Source: Stromatinia cepivora
Lineage: Eukaryota > Ascomycota > Leotiomycetes > Helotiales > Sclerotiniaceae
Direction: 5' to 3'
DNA length: 64,000 nt
NCBI GenBank assembly: GCA_014898415.1
Contig: RCTD01000003.1
Span: 2,914,001-2,978,000, forward strand
The stretch's first letter is position 1; every line of letters begins with the position of its first letter. Positions 1 to 11,159 of this stretch are shown one piece after another. A model generated the notes under the pieces. It did not search any database. It saw nothing but the letters and a program-made list of their open reading frames with translations, and was not told the origin of the DNA. Position numbers and translations under genes: made by a program.

Positions 1-118
1 TATCTCTAATACAGAATCAGAATATATTGTAATAATAATGTTTATTAAATAAGGAAGATAGATTGTATAAATATTCAAAGATCTATTTAGATTAAATTAT
101 ATTAAAAAGAATAAAAAT

Positions 119-355
119 ATGGTTCAAATACTTAATAATAATCAAAATGTATTAATTTTAATTAAGAATCTATATTTATATGAACGATCCAAATATATAG
201 ATATTAGTTATTATTTTATTAGGGATTTAATAGAAAAAAAGAAAATCGTTATTAGTTATATCAATACATATAATATAATTATTAATGGAATGATGAAGTT
301 TTGTATGAAGATTGTTTTTAAAAGGTTCAAGAAAATATTAGGATTAGTAATCTAA
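119..355 (+). pseudogene. copia-1 RNase H C-terminal remnant
   Basis: A 78-codon open stretch is the end of the copia pol polyprotein. It contains the usual end-of-pol signature: a stretch like KYIDISYYFIRDL, then a segment corresponding to the family's 'ADGLTKPL' region and a final RFKKILGL motif. In an intact element this domain degrades the RNA strand of the RNA:DNA hybrid during reverse transcription. The frame continues upstream to about position 61 with stops. It is not a functional gene. Confidence 0.8.
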
Positions 356-387
356 AAGGATCAAATAGAATATCCTCAATAAAGGAG

Positions 388-553
388 TATTATAAATAAG
401 ACCATTATAGGATTAAAATTGAAATTATATGATTACAATGATATACAGATTATATTTAGGGATAATTTCAATTCTACTTCTATTAGAATTATAGATCCTT
501 AGTTCAATCTATATAATCAACAATACTATTATTTCCTGTACCAAAAGTTAATA
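388..553 (+). repeat. copia-1 3' LTR (166 bp)
   Basis: Aligns over its whole length with the LTRs at 41980-42145, 47312-47477 and 57401-57566. The inner start reads TATTATAAATAAG where the unmutated LTR start elsewhere reads TGTTGGAAATGAG. Most differences are G-to-A. It ends in TTAATA, corresponding to TTAACA. Confidence 0.85.
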
Positions 554-900
554 TAATATTTAGAAAGAACGTTTTTTAACAGATCTACTCTTTTATATTG
601 CAAAAAGAATTTCGGAATCATTTTAATAATTAGAAAGCAGAAACGAATTAATCAAATAAATATATTATCTAAAGAATATAAATAGAATATATTATATAAC
701 GGATCCCTTCGATATACTCTATAATCGAAAATAGAATAATTCTTTTATATAATCCAATCATCCTTCCAATCTTCCTTAAAACAGATAATCTTAAAAGTAG
801 AATAATTCATCGCTGACTAATAGCACACAATTATAACTTCAATATTCCAAATCTTTTTTTACAGAAAAAAAGGATAAAGGAATTTCGAAGAAAAATTACT
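554..900 (+). pseudogene. gypsy-1 gag remnant
   Basis: Positions about 560-760 match 38240-38446 at the nucleotide level (shared landmarks include GCAAAAAGAATTTCGGAAT). The region precedes the protease and so lies where gag should be. Conceptual translation is short and stop-ridden. The assignment to gag rests on position and on a loose resemblance to retroviral gag helices. Confidence 0.5.
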
Positions 901-1149
901 AAGAATAAAAACTATAATATTTCCACTACCAATAATTGGACTATTATTCGAAAGAATGTATCAATTCATATATTTGTCAATAATATAAGGACAATTATTT
1001 ATCTTATATTTGCTTTATATATCCTTTATAAAATAATAATCAAAGAAATATTGCGATTCAATAATAACTTTAATTATTCTAATGATTTTGAATCCTCAAC
1101 AAAAGAAATATACTATCCTACTTATCGAAGCAAACTTCAAGATTGATAA

Positions 1150-1480
1150 TACTCTGACGAAGATACATTGTTTCATTGATTCTGAAGTGTAAATTAATAT
1201 TATTCAACAAAACAAATGTATCAAATGAAATTGGATTTTTGATTTTAATAAAGATCTTTTATTAGTATCAACTCATAGTATTAATATATCCTCCTATAAT
1301 AATTATCGATTTGCTATCGAAATAACAAACGAATATAAAGAAAAAAGGATATATATTCATCAATTCATTATTACTATTTTGGATCTATCAGGGATCGATA
1401 TTATCCTAGGGCTACCTTGACTTCAAATAGTAAACCTTGATATTAATTAACAATCGATTTCATTCTATTTCAAATCTATA
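1150..1480 (+). pseudogene. gypsy-1 aspartic protease remnant
   Basis: Just upstream of reverse transcriptase, a frame around 1400-1465 reads DIILGLP, then a stop where Trp is expected, then LQIVN. This is the conserved C-terminal 'ILG(L/M)PWL' motif of Ty3/gypsy proteases. The preceding region would carry the D-S/T-G active site but is badly mutated. Premature stops show it is dead. Confidence 0.6.
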
Positions 1481-1513
1481 TTACGAAATCTTGAAATAAT
1501 AATAGTTAAAGAA

Positions 1514-2520
1514 TTGTATAAAAAAATAAAGATCAAAATCAAAATCTATATATTATTATCTGAAATCCAATCAATTGCAAAAACATCGCCAAACTCCAAG
1601 AACATTTTTATATTATCATTTTTGCAAATACTTTCTGAATATAAGGAATACAAAAAAGTCTTCTCAAAAAATGAAAGCAATATACTATCCGATTATTATT
1701 CGATGAAATACTATATTGATCTCAAATCCGGATTAATTCTTCCTTGAAGATCAATATATACTTTTTTGAAAAAGGAATTAGCGATTCTACAAGAATATCT
1801 CAAAGAATATCAAAAGAAAGGTTGGATTTGTTATTCGATTAATTTTATTGGAATCCCGATTATGTTTATTCCAAAGAAAGGAGATGGTTATCAATTATGC
1901 ATCGATTATTATAACTTCAATAGGATTATGAAAAAGGATTGTACTTCTTTACCCTTAATTAGCGAATTGTTGGATTGTTTAAGGCAAGGGATTTTCTTTA
2001 TAAAACTTGATCTTAAAGATATATATTGTCGAATATATATACAAAAAGATGACGAATGGAAAACGGTATTTCGTATTCATTACAAATAGTTCGAGTATCT
2101 AATCATATCTTTCAGCTTAACCAATGCCCTCATTATCTTTCAGATATATATCAATTAAGTATTCGCCGGTCTTACAGATAGTATTTGTATTATATACCTT
2201 GATAATATTCTTATTTATTCCAAAGATAGGGAAACCCATACCATTGATGTTCGCAGGGTTTTTGTCAGATTGTTTGAATACAAGTTCTATACCAAATTAA
2301 AGAAATATATATTCTATATATATAAAATAGAATTCCTGGATTTTATTGTATCAGGGAAGAATGTCACTATAAAACCAAACAGAATTCAAATCATCATTGA
2401 ATAGTCTATACCGATATCCCTCTGCAAAATTCAAATCTTCTTAAACTTTGCGAATTTCTATCGATGGTTTATTGTAGTTTATTTACGAATTGTTTATAAT
2501 TTAATAAATCTATTATAAAA
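1514..2520 (+). pseudogene. gypsy-1 reverse transcriptase remnant
   Basis: Two open stretches (1514-1747 and 1766-2089) and the following frame give a clear Ty3/gypsy reverse transcriptase. They show a YKEYKKVFSK-like lead-in, the fingers motif around QLCIDYYNFNRI, palm motif A around FFIKLDLKDIYCRI, and the catalytic box at about 2190-2220 reading YLDNILIYS. The family norm is YLDDILIYS, so a catalytic Asp has become Asn (GAT to AAT), a RIP-type change. Stops occur at about 2087 and beyond. The enzyme cannot be functional. Confidence 0.85.
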
Positions 2521-2599
2521 TACCAAAAAGGGAAAGATTATATTGGAATTCAAATAAATAAAAGAGATTCAAAGTATCTTTGATAATTTAAAAGAAGCC

Positions 2600-3030
2600 T
2601 TTATTACAATACCAATATTCCGATATTTTGATCTAATACTCCAAATCCTAATCGAAATCGATGCTTTTAGATTTGTATTAGGATATATGCTCTTTTAGTT
2701 GTTCTTTGATAATATAAACAATTCTATTGTTTTTCGATAGTATCCTGTTGTCTTCTATTCGTAAAAGCTTAATCTAATAGAATAAAGATATTTCATTTAT
2801 AATCAAGAACTTTTGGTTATTTATATAATTTTTGTTCAATGATGATATTATATCGCGAATAATCGATATATTATTATAATCAAAACGTATTATAATAATC
2901 TCCAATATTTTATAAAGAAAAAAGAATTCAATAATAAACAAACGCGATAGACTGAAATCCTGGCTATCTATGATTTCATAATCATATATAAATCGGGCAA
3001 ATTAAATTTCGCCAATAATTTGTTAAGATG
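2600..3030 (+). pseudogene. gypsy-1 RNase H remnant
   Basis: Follows reverse transcriptase directly. Readable motifs include ILIEIDAFRFVLGYML (family norm ETDASGFALGAVL), PVVFYS before the conserved KLN, and near 2960-3010 IYDFIIIYKSGKLN, matching the family's 'YDFxIxYRPGKxN'. Stops at former Gln and Trp positions break the frame. Confidence 0.7.
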
Positions 3031-3373
3031 ATCAGATTATATAGAAAATATGAATGGTATTAATGAAATACTATCTACATTATAAAATAAATTGAAAAGT
3101 ACTGTAATAATAACCGTAATTTTCTTTTTTTCGAAAATAGAAATAGAACCCTTATAGAATATTATAAATCTTTTCCAATAAAAAAGGTATAATTTGCCTT
3201 TATACGATTCTGAAGGATTATTGATAGGAATTAATTACAAATAATTGATATTATATCGGATAATTAGTATATTAATTAACAATGAAACAATATTTGAATC
3301 AATGTCGAAGTTAATAAAAAATACTTTGTTATAGTTTCAAGAGAATAACGATTTTATAAAAAACAAGGAGTAT

Positions 3374-4400
3374 TTGAAATATCGATATAATTCAATTGGA
3401 AACGCTACATTTTGGAAAATCGATGCTGATGGTTTGCTTATTTATAATGGGCGTGTTTTTGTATTGTTAAATAAAGCTATAAGAACCGAAATCTTGAAGG
3501 TCCATTATGATGATTTTATAGGAGGTCATTGGGGTATTAAAAAAACCTGGGAGATATTGAAAAACAAGTATTTCTGGTTCAATATAATGAAAGATATGAA
3601 AAGGTATATGCAAATATATGCTATCTATTAATAAACAATTGTGAAATGTTATTGATTTTATAGCGAATTACAAACTCTATTATTCCTTTCTGATCCTTGA
3701 AAAAAAATAATAATGGATTTTATCATAAATTTATCTTCTTCAAAGATAGGTAAACATATATACAATACTATCTTCATTGTTATCAATAGATATACAAAAT
3801 TCGTTTGATATATTCCAATTAATAAAACAATAATCTTATCCAAATTAATAAAGATTTTATTTCGATATATTTTTAAGGATTTCGATATATCGAAAGAAAT
3901 AATTTCAGATTGAGGATTACAATTCGCAAATAAATTTTGGGGGAGTTTGCTTTTCTATTTAAAAATATATTACAAATTATCGATAATGTTTTATTTACAA
4001 ATCGATGGTCAAATGGAACAACAAAATTAAAATTTAATCTATTATATTATATATTATATTAATTGAAGACAAAACGATTGAATATCGTTATTATCTTTAA
4101 CAGAATTCATTTATAATGTGATATAGTATAATGCAATTGACGAAATATCCTTTAAAGCAATATATGGATACCTATTTATGTTTAATTATATCGGCGAGGA
4201 TGCTGATATCAAAGGGAAAGTATTTATTATACAAGAATATATCGAATCGTTAAATCAGGAAAAGGCAAAGTTGATAGAAATTTGGAATAACTCAACAAAG
4301 AAAAGATCGAAGAATAACAAGAAAGATTTACTTCAACGATTTTATGTTGGTAATAAAGTTATACTTAATATTAAGAATATCAAATAGCTACAATTCAAAA
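3374..4400 (+). pseudogene. gypsy-1 integrase remnant
   Basis: The open stretch 3374-3631 is the H2C2 zinc-binding region: LLIYNGRVFV, ILKVHYDDFIGGHWGIKKTW, then KYFWFNIMKDMKRYMQ. The catalytic core follows in mutated form at about 3700-4035, with a recognisable TMDFI-like start, a VINRYTKF segment and a DGQ-MEQQN end corresponding to the family's 'DGQTERQN'. The C-terminal GPY/F-type region is the open stretch 4178-4387, ending VGNKVILNIKNIK. An integrase inserts the cDNA into the genome; this copy has many stops. Confidence 0.8.
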
Positions 4401-4575
4401 AGAAATTCTCCGATTGTTTTATAAATCTCTTTATTATTATTAATATCAGGAGTAATGGATAAATATACAAACTAGTATTTCTAGTATTATATAAAATATA
4501 TAATATCTTTTATATCTCGTTGTTCGAATTATAATTTGAATGCGAAGGTATTGCCGATCCCCCGTTTTCTGAAGA

Positions 4576-4725
4576 AATTAAAGGATATATGGAATATGAA
4601 ATCGAAAAAATACTAATTTATAAAAGGAGAGAATGAAGAACGTAATATCTGATATAATGGAAAAATTATTAGTTAACGGAAGATATATAGGAAGCTTTAT
4701 AAAACTTAATATATATCAAAAAGCA
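4576..4725 (+). pseudogene. gypsy-1 C-terminal chromodomain remnant
   Basis: After the integrase, one frame reads MEYEIEKILIYKRRE, a stop, then YLI-stop-WKNY and EDI-stop-EAL. With stops at Trp/Gln positions this matches the chromodomain pattern 'YEVEKIL...YLVKWKGY...TWEP'. Chromodomains on integrases direct chromoviruses to marked chromatin. The domain identity is by motif alone and the copy is inactivated. Confidence 0.65.
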
Positions 4726-4880
4726 TTTGGAGAACTACAAAAAAGAAAATGTATCGTTATTACAACGATGATGAAGAATAAAGAAATGATATTATCAAAG
4801 TATATTATAAAGATAAAGGGGATTTGCATTTGTATTAGAAAATTAGAATATTTATATTTAAAAACTTTTATGTAATCAGT

Positions 4881-5159
4881 CTATTTTGGTAAATCATTAT
4901 AAATATATCATTTTTATTTTGCTATCAAATATTTGTATTTCTTTTGTTTTCTTATCTTTTCCTTTAACAATTTATTCTTATTTATATTGTTTGAATCTTT
5001 ATTAATATCCGATTCCATTGATTAATAGAATATTTGTCGAATATATTTTTCGGTAATAGAATCCCAATAGGAAATTCATAGAACCGTTATAGAAATAAAT
5101 ATAAAAGGAGATTTAATTACACTTTATAATCAAGGTTCGAAAGATTTATTAATATTTAA
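4881..5159. other. AT-rich stretch, no gene seen
   Basis: About 280 bases between the gypsy-1 chromodomain and the antisense frame. It may contain the gypsy-1 polypurine tract or LTR start, but I could not identify either. Confidence 0.4.
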
Positions 5160-5712
5160 TTATTGATCAATTAAATTCAAATCATTATATTCATTATATC
5201 GATCTAGAAACTCTTTTGTTAATTGATTATGTTCATTTAGGATAATATTCATATTATTATTATTGGAGTCCTTCAAAAGATCGAGATTCTCAACTTGAAT
5301 TGTTGATTTCTTTATTATAGATGTTATTGATTTCATTAGGGCTATTAATGATTCTCGACGGATAATCAATAGTATTATATTGGTTTTAGAAATTGAATTT
5401 AGTTTATGAGAATTTGTTGAAAATGGGAGTGGTGTATTAACCACTAAAGTCTTTTTCTTTTTAAGCTTTTTAGAACTCGATGGTTTAATATTAGATTGTT
5501 GTAGATCCTTATTGTCGTTATTAAGAAGTTCAATCGATTTCAATGCTTTTTTTTTGATAAAAATTGATTTAGGAGCTTTTCCGATAGGTTTTACTTTAAT
5601 TATTCGAAACGCAATAATCCATGATTTCTTCGCTGTCACTCCGCCGGTATTTTTAATACTTTTGGCTTTGTTTTTGGTTATCTTTCGATATATCGATTTC
5701 GTTAACGAAATT
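5160..5712 (-). pseudogene. Open antisense frame of unknown identity (about 185 codons)
   Basis: A minus-strand frame runs without a stop from about 5712 down to 5160, far longer than neighbouring frames in this mutated DNA. It lacks an early ATG: the first Met is about two-thirds of the way along, and the GTG at 5639 is not a normal fungal start. It encodes a basic, Lys/Asn/Ser-rich protein with a Lys cluster (KKLKKKKT) and an acidic, Asn-rich C-terminus (NNNNMNIIL, LDRYNEYNDLNLIDQ). I do not recognise it. It could be the gag of another minus-strand retroelement or an antisense element ORF. The original ATG could have been lost to RIP (ATG to ATA). Confidence 0.35.
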
Positions 5713-6929
5713 TAAACGGATTTCGATAATTGAATCAAAAAAGCTTTGGGGATCTTTTTTCATTCTTTTCGTTAATAATATCCTCCAGTTTATTATTATT
5801 CGTTGGTTTATTTATCAGCTATTGATATAATTATATGATTATTAGTAAGAAATACAATGAATTATATCCAATATACCAATAGAATATCGCTACAAATCTA
5901 TACACATCTCCGTCAACTTTATCATCTTTTTTATCTATATATTTAATATTAATACAGTTTTCTTTATATCATAGAATAACTATATCAAATTATATTTCTT
6001 TTATTTACAAAGAAAGATCTCTACCCTTTATATAAATTTAGTTTGCTGATCCTTCAATTTCCCTAATAATATAATCTTTTCTAATGAATCCATTTCGATT
6101 ATTTACTATTCGCAACAAAATCATAATAAACAATTTATTATGGGATTAATATCTTCTAATAGTATTATACAAAATTTCTTCTTTCGGATATATTCCATAT
6201 ATATTAAATTAGGTTCTTTTGGAAAAGAGTATTCCTTGTTTATTATTTCTCCTTCAAATAAAGATTTCGTATTATTGTAATAAATGATGTATTTAGTATA
6301 GCGAAGATATATTGGATATATAAATTGTATAGGTATACAAACTAAATATACTACTAATTCGGAAAAGAGTTAAGATATAACAGAAAGAATAACAAAAAGT
6401 TTTAAGATATAATATTACAATTATAATACCGAAATACAAAATTTCGAAAATAGAATTTCAATGGATTTATATAACCTTCAAAAAGTAGGTTATATATATT
6501 TTTGTTATTATTATTATTATTGTTTATCTTTTTATTTGTAATACGAAAACTATTATACATTACAATTATTTTATCGATCGATGGCTCTCTATAATTACAA
6601 ACAGATTAGCAATTCATCAATTTCTCGAAAACGAAGTTTTAAAAAGAAAACTCTATTACAATTATTAAAAGAATATTATTAATAAAATTAGAAATCTTTA
6701 TAAAAAAACAATTTCATTATTAAAGGTTAATATACAATCGATAATCTACTATCAATTGATTAGAAAACTCTGTAAAATCTCTGCATTTATTAAACTTTAA
6801 TATATAATCGGCAATTTGTTATCATTCCGATATCGCTTTTTATTGGATTTAAAAAAAAAAGGTTCTTTTAATTAGAAAAGGATAATGAAAAGTTTTATAA
6901 CTGTTTTAAAACTAATTGATTCTTTACCA
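5713..6929. other. AT-rich degenerate DNA, no gene seen
   Basis: No frame of interest and no domain motif on either strand. It contains a short imperfect TTA/ATT microsatellite at about 6505-6528. It is probably an unresolved, heavily mutated repeat. Confidence 0.4.
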
Positions 6930-7558
6930 TTTGTAACTCTGACATTACTAATTTTCTTTCTTTTAATAATAATATTATTCAAATCTGTATTTTTATTTTC
7001 TTCGAAAGATTGTTGAAATAATTGAAAAGAAAAAGAAAACTTTTCAGAATAGGTTTTCGAAGATTCGGGATATACAAAAAAAGAAGTTCATTATATTATA
7101 AAAATAATAATATATTTTTAAAAGGGTTTTATATCTTTATTAATTAAATTGAAATAGATCTTCTTTTTCTAAATATAATATTTATAAAAATTCATTTAAA
7201 AAGGTATTATTAAAATGAAATACTATTTAGAAAACTATTAAATAATCAAACACTTATAAATGAATTGTAAATAATATAATGTATAAAAGCTATAATAAAG
7301 CTGAATAAACAAAATCAATTATATTCCTTAGAATCTACAACTAAAGAATTATAATTTATAAAAAACAACTAAATATTTATATACACAAATACCTATACAT
7401 AAATTGCAAAACTATACACATACATTATTAAGATCACCATTTTACCATACTAAATCGTATAAATCGTAACGCATATATACAGATGATCAGCTCATCAATT
7501 GATATAGGAGATAAGAGGTATCACGTGATTAGCCTCCTGTGGTTCACGATTCGTGACA
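6930..7558 (-). mobile_element. gypsy-2 fragment: 5' LTR plus start of internal region
   Basis: Minus-strand fragment. The stretch from about 6940 to 7274 aligns with 14905-15237 and 34240-34548, the 5' internal leader of the two complete gypsy-2 copies. The LTR at 7275-7558 follows. The rest of the element (everything after the leader) is missing to the left, so this is a truncated insertion. The left breakpoint is approximate. Confidence 0.7.
7275..7558 (-). repeat. gypsy-2 LTR (284 bp)
   Basis: Homologous to the LTRs at 8476-8757, 15238-15519, 27785-28066, 34549-34828 and 53541-53822. The right (outer, 5') end is intact, ending GGTTCACGATTCGTGACA. The left (inner) end is RIP-mutated. It retains a CACGTG E-box at about 7522-7527. 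Confidence 0.85.
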
Positions 7559-7596
7559 TTAATCATCTAGATTTCACCATATAAATTTTCAATTAG

Positions 7597-8018
7597 TATG
7601 ATGATATTATTGGTCAGAACCCCTATTTGTGGAACAAGCACGGCCATTTTTTTGGTGTGTCTTATAATACTAATCTCCGTACTGAAAAAATACACAAGCT
7701 AGTGGCTGATTTGGAAGAAATTAGTAATTCAGAACGACGTTTGATTTTGTAATGATTGAATTTTCAGTGATGCCAGTAGTGCAAGCATTGATTGGGATGC
7801 AAACCACATGTGCCACGCAAATATTATGCAAGGTACGGACGGATACGGAGTAGGTACTCGGTCGTTGGATATTGACCGTCTTTTTGCAGCCGGCTATCCG
7901 TACGAATCATATTCTGCGATGGTTGGGGAATAGTGGAGACATTGAGAGGGTGGAGTCTTGCATTAAGTGGAAAAGGAGTAGTATTGTAAAGCTAACTATT
8001 AAGGAAACTTATTTATAA
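7597..8018 (+). pseudogene. Unmutated remnant of an unknown gene
   Basis: Between two gypsy-2 LTRs lies about 600 bases of near-normal base composition without RIP-type damage. Two long overlapping open frames occur. One is 7597-7854 (85 codons, containing LWNKHGHFFGVSYN and EKIHKLVADLEEI, no early ATG). The other is 7761-8018 (containing SIDWDANHMCHANIMQGTDG). They could be two exons or a frameshifted single exon of a gene cut by transposon insertions. I do not recognise the product. Absence of RIP fits single-copy DNA. Confidence 0.4.
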
Positions 8019-8057
8019 TGCCTTATCGGAAATAAACTTATAGTCTAGCGGGTGCCT

Positions 8058-8108
8058 GACTCTCGAGGCATCGGTCATATGATTTTTAATATCTCTGCCA
8101 GGAGAGTC
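8058..8108. other. Imperfect hairpin
   Basis: GACTCTC (8058-8064) pairs with GAGAGTC (8102-8108), and GGCA (8067-8070) with TGCC (8096-8099), giving an 11-bp stem with one 2-base internal loop around a 25-base loop. It lies just after the gene remnant. It does not fold as a tRNA, and no function is assigned. Confidence 0.3.
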
Positions 8109-8475
8109 TAATCGACTAACTCCTAAAACACATGTTTTGAATCCGCTTTTCGTTTATTTTTGTATATATATTAGCTTCGTTCAATTATATTATATTATAA
8201 ATAGATATACTATTTATTTATATTTTGTAGTTTTTACTTTTATGAAATTCCAATTAGTATTGATTTAATCATTATATTTATAAATTAGATTTCCAATCCG
8301 GAAAGATAAATTTTATATATCGAACTACAAAATAATTTTGAAATGGAATTAGAAGAATTAAATCTTTATTTTGTTTTAAATCGAATAATAATGAAATTTG
8401 AACATTATATAATTTATACCCTATACAAACTTCAATATCATTTACAACTTGTTAGAATGAAAATTGGGAGATATC
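8109..8475. other. AT-rich stretch, no gene seen
   Basis: Composition drops back to strongly AT-rich after about 8160. It ends in ATATC (8471-8475), the left target duplication of the adjacent gypsy-2. No coding frame or motif was found. Confidence 0.5.
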
Positions 8476-8757
8476 TGTGACGCACAAGAGCCGTAGTAGA
8501 GCTGAATAAACAGGGTCAATTATATTCTTTAGAATCTACAATTGAAGAACTATGGCTTATAAGGAGCGACTAGATATATATATACAAATACCCATTCGTA
8601 AACTGCGGGGTTATACGTATATATTATTAGGGTCACCATTTTACTATACTAAATCGTATGAATCGTAACATATGTATACGGACGATCAGTTTATCAATAA
8701 ACGTGGGAGATAAAAGGTATCATATGATTAACCTCCCATAATTCACGATTCATAATA
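8476..8757 (-). repeat. gypsy-2 copy A 3' LTR (282 bp)
   Basis: The outer (left) end is intact, TGTGACGCACAAGAGCC. The inner (right) end is mutated, ATTCATAATA where the intact LTR has ATTCGTGACA. Confidence 0.9.
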
Positions 8758-8775
8758 CTACCCCCCCCTTCGGAA
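8758..8775 (-). other. gypsy-2 copy A polypurine tract
   Basis: Immediately inside the 3' LTR the plus strand reads CTACCCCCCCCTTCGG, so the element strand is a purine run of eight G. This is the expected primer site for plus-strand cDNA. The same tract lies at 28067-28082 in copy B. The C run survived RIP, which targets mainly CpA. Confidence 0.75.
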
Positions 8776-9539
8776 AAGCTCACCCTCGAGCATTTCACTT
8801 TTCTGTTCCATTGCTATTTGATCAGAAACCAGGTTTTGTGAAGGTTTATAAGCTTTAAATCAATTAGATTGATCATTTTGGTTGATTTGGTCAATTTACT
8901 GGAAATTAACCAAATTGACCAAATTAATCGATCAAATTGACCAAAATGATAAATGAATTGATCAAATCGACCAAATCGTTCATCAATTGGTTAAATTAAT
9001 ATTGATTTGTATTCTCCTTAATTTGGGGAATCTCTGAAAGGAAAAAGTTTCAATAAAAAAGGGAAGGAGGTTGAATTATAGTATAATGATGATGGATGAT
9101 TAATATGATCAATTCCGAAATCGATCAGGTTAATCGACCAAATTGATCAAATCAACTAAATTGAACGAAATCGATAGGGATAATATCATATTTCGTTTTT
9201 ATTATATTCAAGTTTCCTTTTACATGATTTTTGAAATAATTATAGGCATAAATTTTTGAAATATATTGCCTTTGTATTATCTTGATGATGGCAACTCGTT
9301 TATTATATAAAGTTCGGGCCATATATATATACAATCAAATTCCCTCGAATTTGTATAGATTTTTAATCCTTTCACAATTGTATATATATACACTATCATA
9401 AAATTATAACATCTAATTTGCTATATTGAAGAATACTTTTCTTTCCCTTAATTTCATAAATAAATCGTTATCTATATGATTATAATTATCCTCTCCGTTC
9501 TTATAAAGTTTTATCTAATCGATTAATCGATTAAAAGGA

Positions 9540-9760
9540 TCAGGCAACATTGGATTGACCAAATGAAAATCGTACAAGAAATACAATGATGTTTTAAGAT
9601 TGGAAATAGGATACCAGGTAAGATCGGTATCGCTATTAAATCACGAGATTCTGTATAATAGAGTTTTTCATGTTTTCTTTATTATTAAAATCTTCTCCAC
9701 TTCCTATTCTGAATCACCAATTATATTAATAGACGGAGGTGGTTCGAATATCTAATTAGA
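9540..9760 (-). pseudogene. gypsy-2 copy A chromodomain remnant
   Basis: Read on the minus strand near 9700-9540: a KTKKTLLYRI segment, then DTDLTWYPISNLKTS and LYDFHLVNP. This corresponds to the chromodomain 'LQYxVKW...DxTWxPxxNLKNA' and a C-terminal tail. In copy B (28953-29210) the preceding EWKIEKILTVKKTQKT is open. The motif match is good and the domain is inactivated. Confidence 0.65.
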
Positions 9761-9899
9761 AAGAGGATTATCATATACTTTGTGTAATCGATCTGAAGGG
9801 AAAACAGAATGAATTTTCATTGTAATCGGAAGTTCGAGTTTAAAAAAGCTCTCAGATCGATCAATGATCTTGAATCTTCTTTGAATTGGGAAGTCCAAT

Positions 9900-11140
9900 T
9901 TTTTGGATAATCTCTGAATAGGATAATTCTTTACATTAAATTATATATAATCTCCGATATCGAAATCGACCTTATATCAATAAGTATTCGTAGATTTCGA
10001 TATCTTGGTTTGGGCATACAATAGATCTTCTTTCGTTTGCGCAAAGGCTAATCTATTATATTCTATGTATATATAGACATCATATATATTTATATCGTCT
10101 ATTGATTTATCAACATTTTCCTTTTATTTTTATACACGTTTCAATACATACCCGTATAGGGTTTCGTAAAATATAAGCCCTCCTAAGAAATCATATAGAA
10201 AAATAAGTTACGCGTAATCCATTATAAATAGGAATTCTGATCAATCGTCTTGATAATAGTTAACAAATAACCTTAACCGCTGCTGAAAATACTAATTATA
10301 AATCTCAATTTGATTATCGGTTTGGAGATAATAAATAATAGATAGTTTGAAATCGATTCCTAGGATTTGGCTGAATTCCTTCCAGAACTGTGATATGAAT
10401 TAAGGGCCGCGATCTGATATTATAATGTCAAAAGGACTATAATATTGATATATATAATAGAGATATAATTGTACTTAAACTCGAATATCGATTGATTTGT
10501 AACAAGGTATAGAAATAACTTGCTTTGTTAATCGATCAATAATGATTAAAATATTATTATATCCATATTTATCTTTATTAAAACTACAATAATCTATAGT
10601 GATATATTACTATATTCGATTAGGAATCGGAAATGGATGTAATAAACCGGGGGTACAATTATATGGAACAGAACTGTATTTGCAGGTGTAATAATTATAT
10701 ATATATCTGGTTATGGTATTATACATTCTAGGTCAGTAGTATTATTGAGATAATAAAAGATAGGTTTTGCTTATACTAAAATGAACAATAAAAACGGAAT
10801 TATAAACTTCATAAATCAGGTAAATTCGAAGATTGTCGATATCAAGCACCATCAGATAGTTATTGTAGAGTAAAAGGTTATTTTGAAGTAATATATACTT
10901 ATGATTTTGGGTAACTTGTATTCTAAATGTTAGTAAGCTATCTATAGTTTTATTTGTTTCAATAATATAATTAATTAGATCGAATCGAAAAACAATTTCA
11001 TTCAAATCGATACTAGTAATTACTGTTTCGTCTGAGTAATACTTTCGTAAGACTTTTCTTATAATTTCGGTATCAACTTGATTATTTTTAATAAACTGCT
11101 GGAGGCGATTCTTCTTTTTGATATAGTTCTGGAGGTCCAA
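9900..11140 (-). pseudogene. gypsy-2 copy A integrase remnant
   Basis: The open stretch 11140-10742 is the linker from RNase H into the integrase zinc-binding region. It has a NNLLLYNNYLMV segment, then LRIYLIYEVYNSVFIVHFSISKTYLLLSQ with the His spacing of the H2C2 finger. Core and C-terminal regions continue to about 9900 with many stops. The assignment rests on order and on the zinc-finger lead-in. Confidence 0.7.
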
Positions 11141-11159
11141 TTCGTCGGTTTAATAGGTT

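Larger units (their letters stand above)
1..553 (+). mobile_element. Ty1/copia retrotransposon 'copia-1', copy a, 3' end only
   Basis: This is the 3' end of a copia element that enters from the left edge. It holds the end of the RNase H region followed by a 166-bp 3' LTR. The same arrangement occurs complete at 41980-47477, where the RNase H tail, spacer and LTR align with this copy. The element sits inside gypsy-1, whose sequence resumes directly after the LTR at 554. The next five bases, TAATA (554-558), are the expected target duplication, but the partner lies outside the window. Many Trp, Gln and Gly codons are altered in the way RIP predicts. Confidence 0.85.
554..4880 (+). mobile_element. 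Ty3/gypsy chromovirus 'gypsy-1', copy a, degenerate
   Basis: A plus-strand pol order of gag, aspartic protease, reverse transcriptase, RNase H, integrase and chromodomain can be read across several frames. It is interrupted by many stops typical of RIP. The 5' end is missing because copia-1 was inserted at 553/554. The 3' limit is uncertain: recognisable coding ends near 4880, and no LTR could be delimited beyond it. A short second copy of its gag region is at about 37967-38446. Confidence 0.8.

Noticed and set aside
8041..8160. Possible tRNA-like sequence with GCGGGTGCC and a hairpin
   Set aside because: It has no anticodon arm, T-loop GTTC box or acceptor stem at proper spacing. Only a simple hairpin can be supported.
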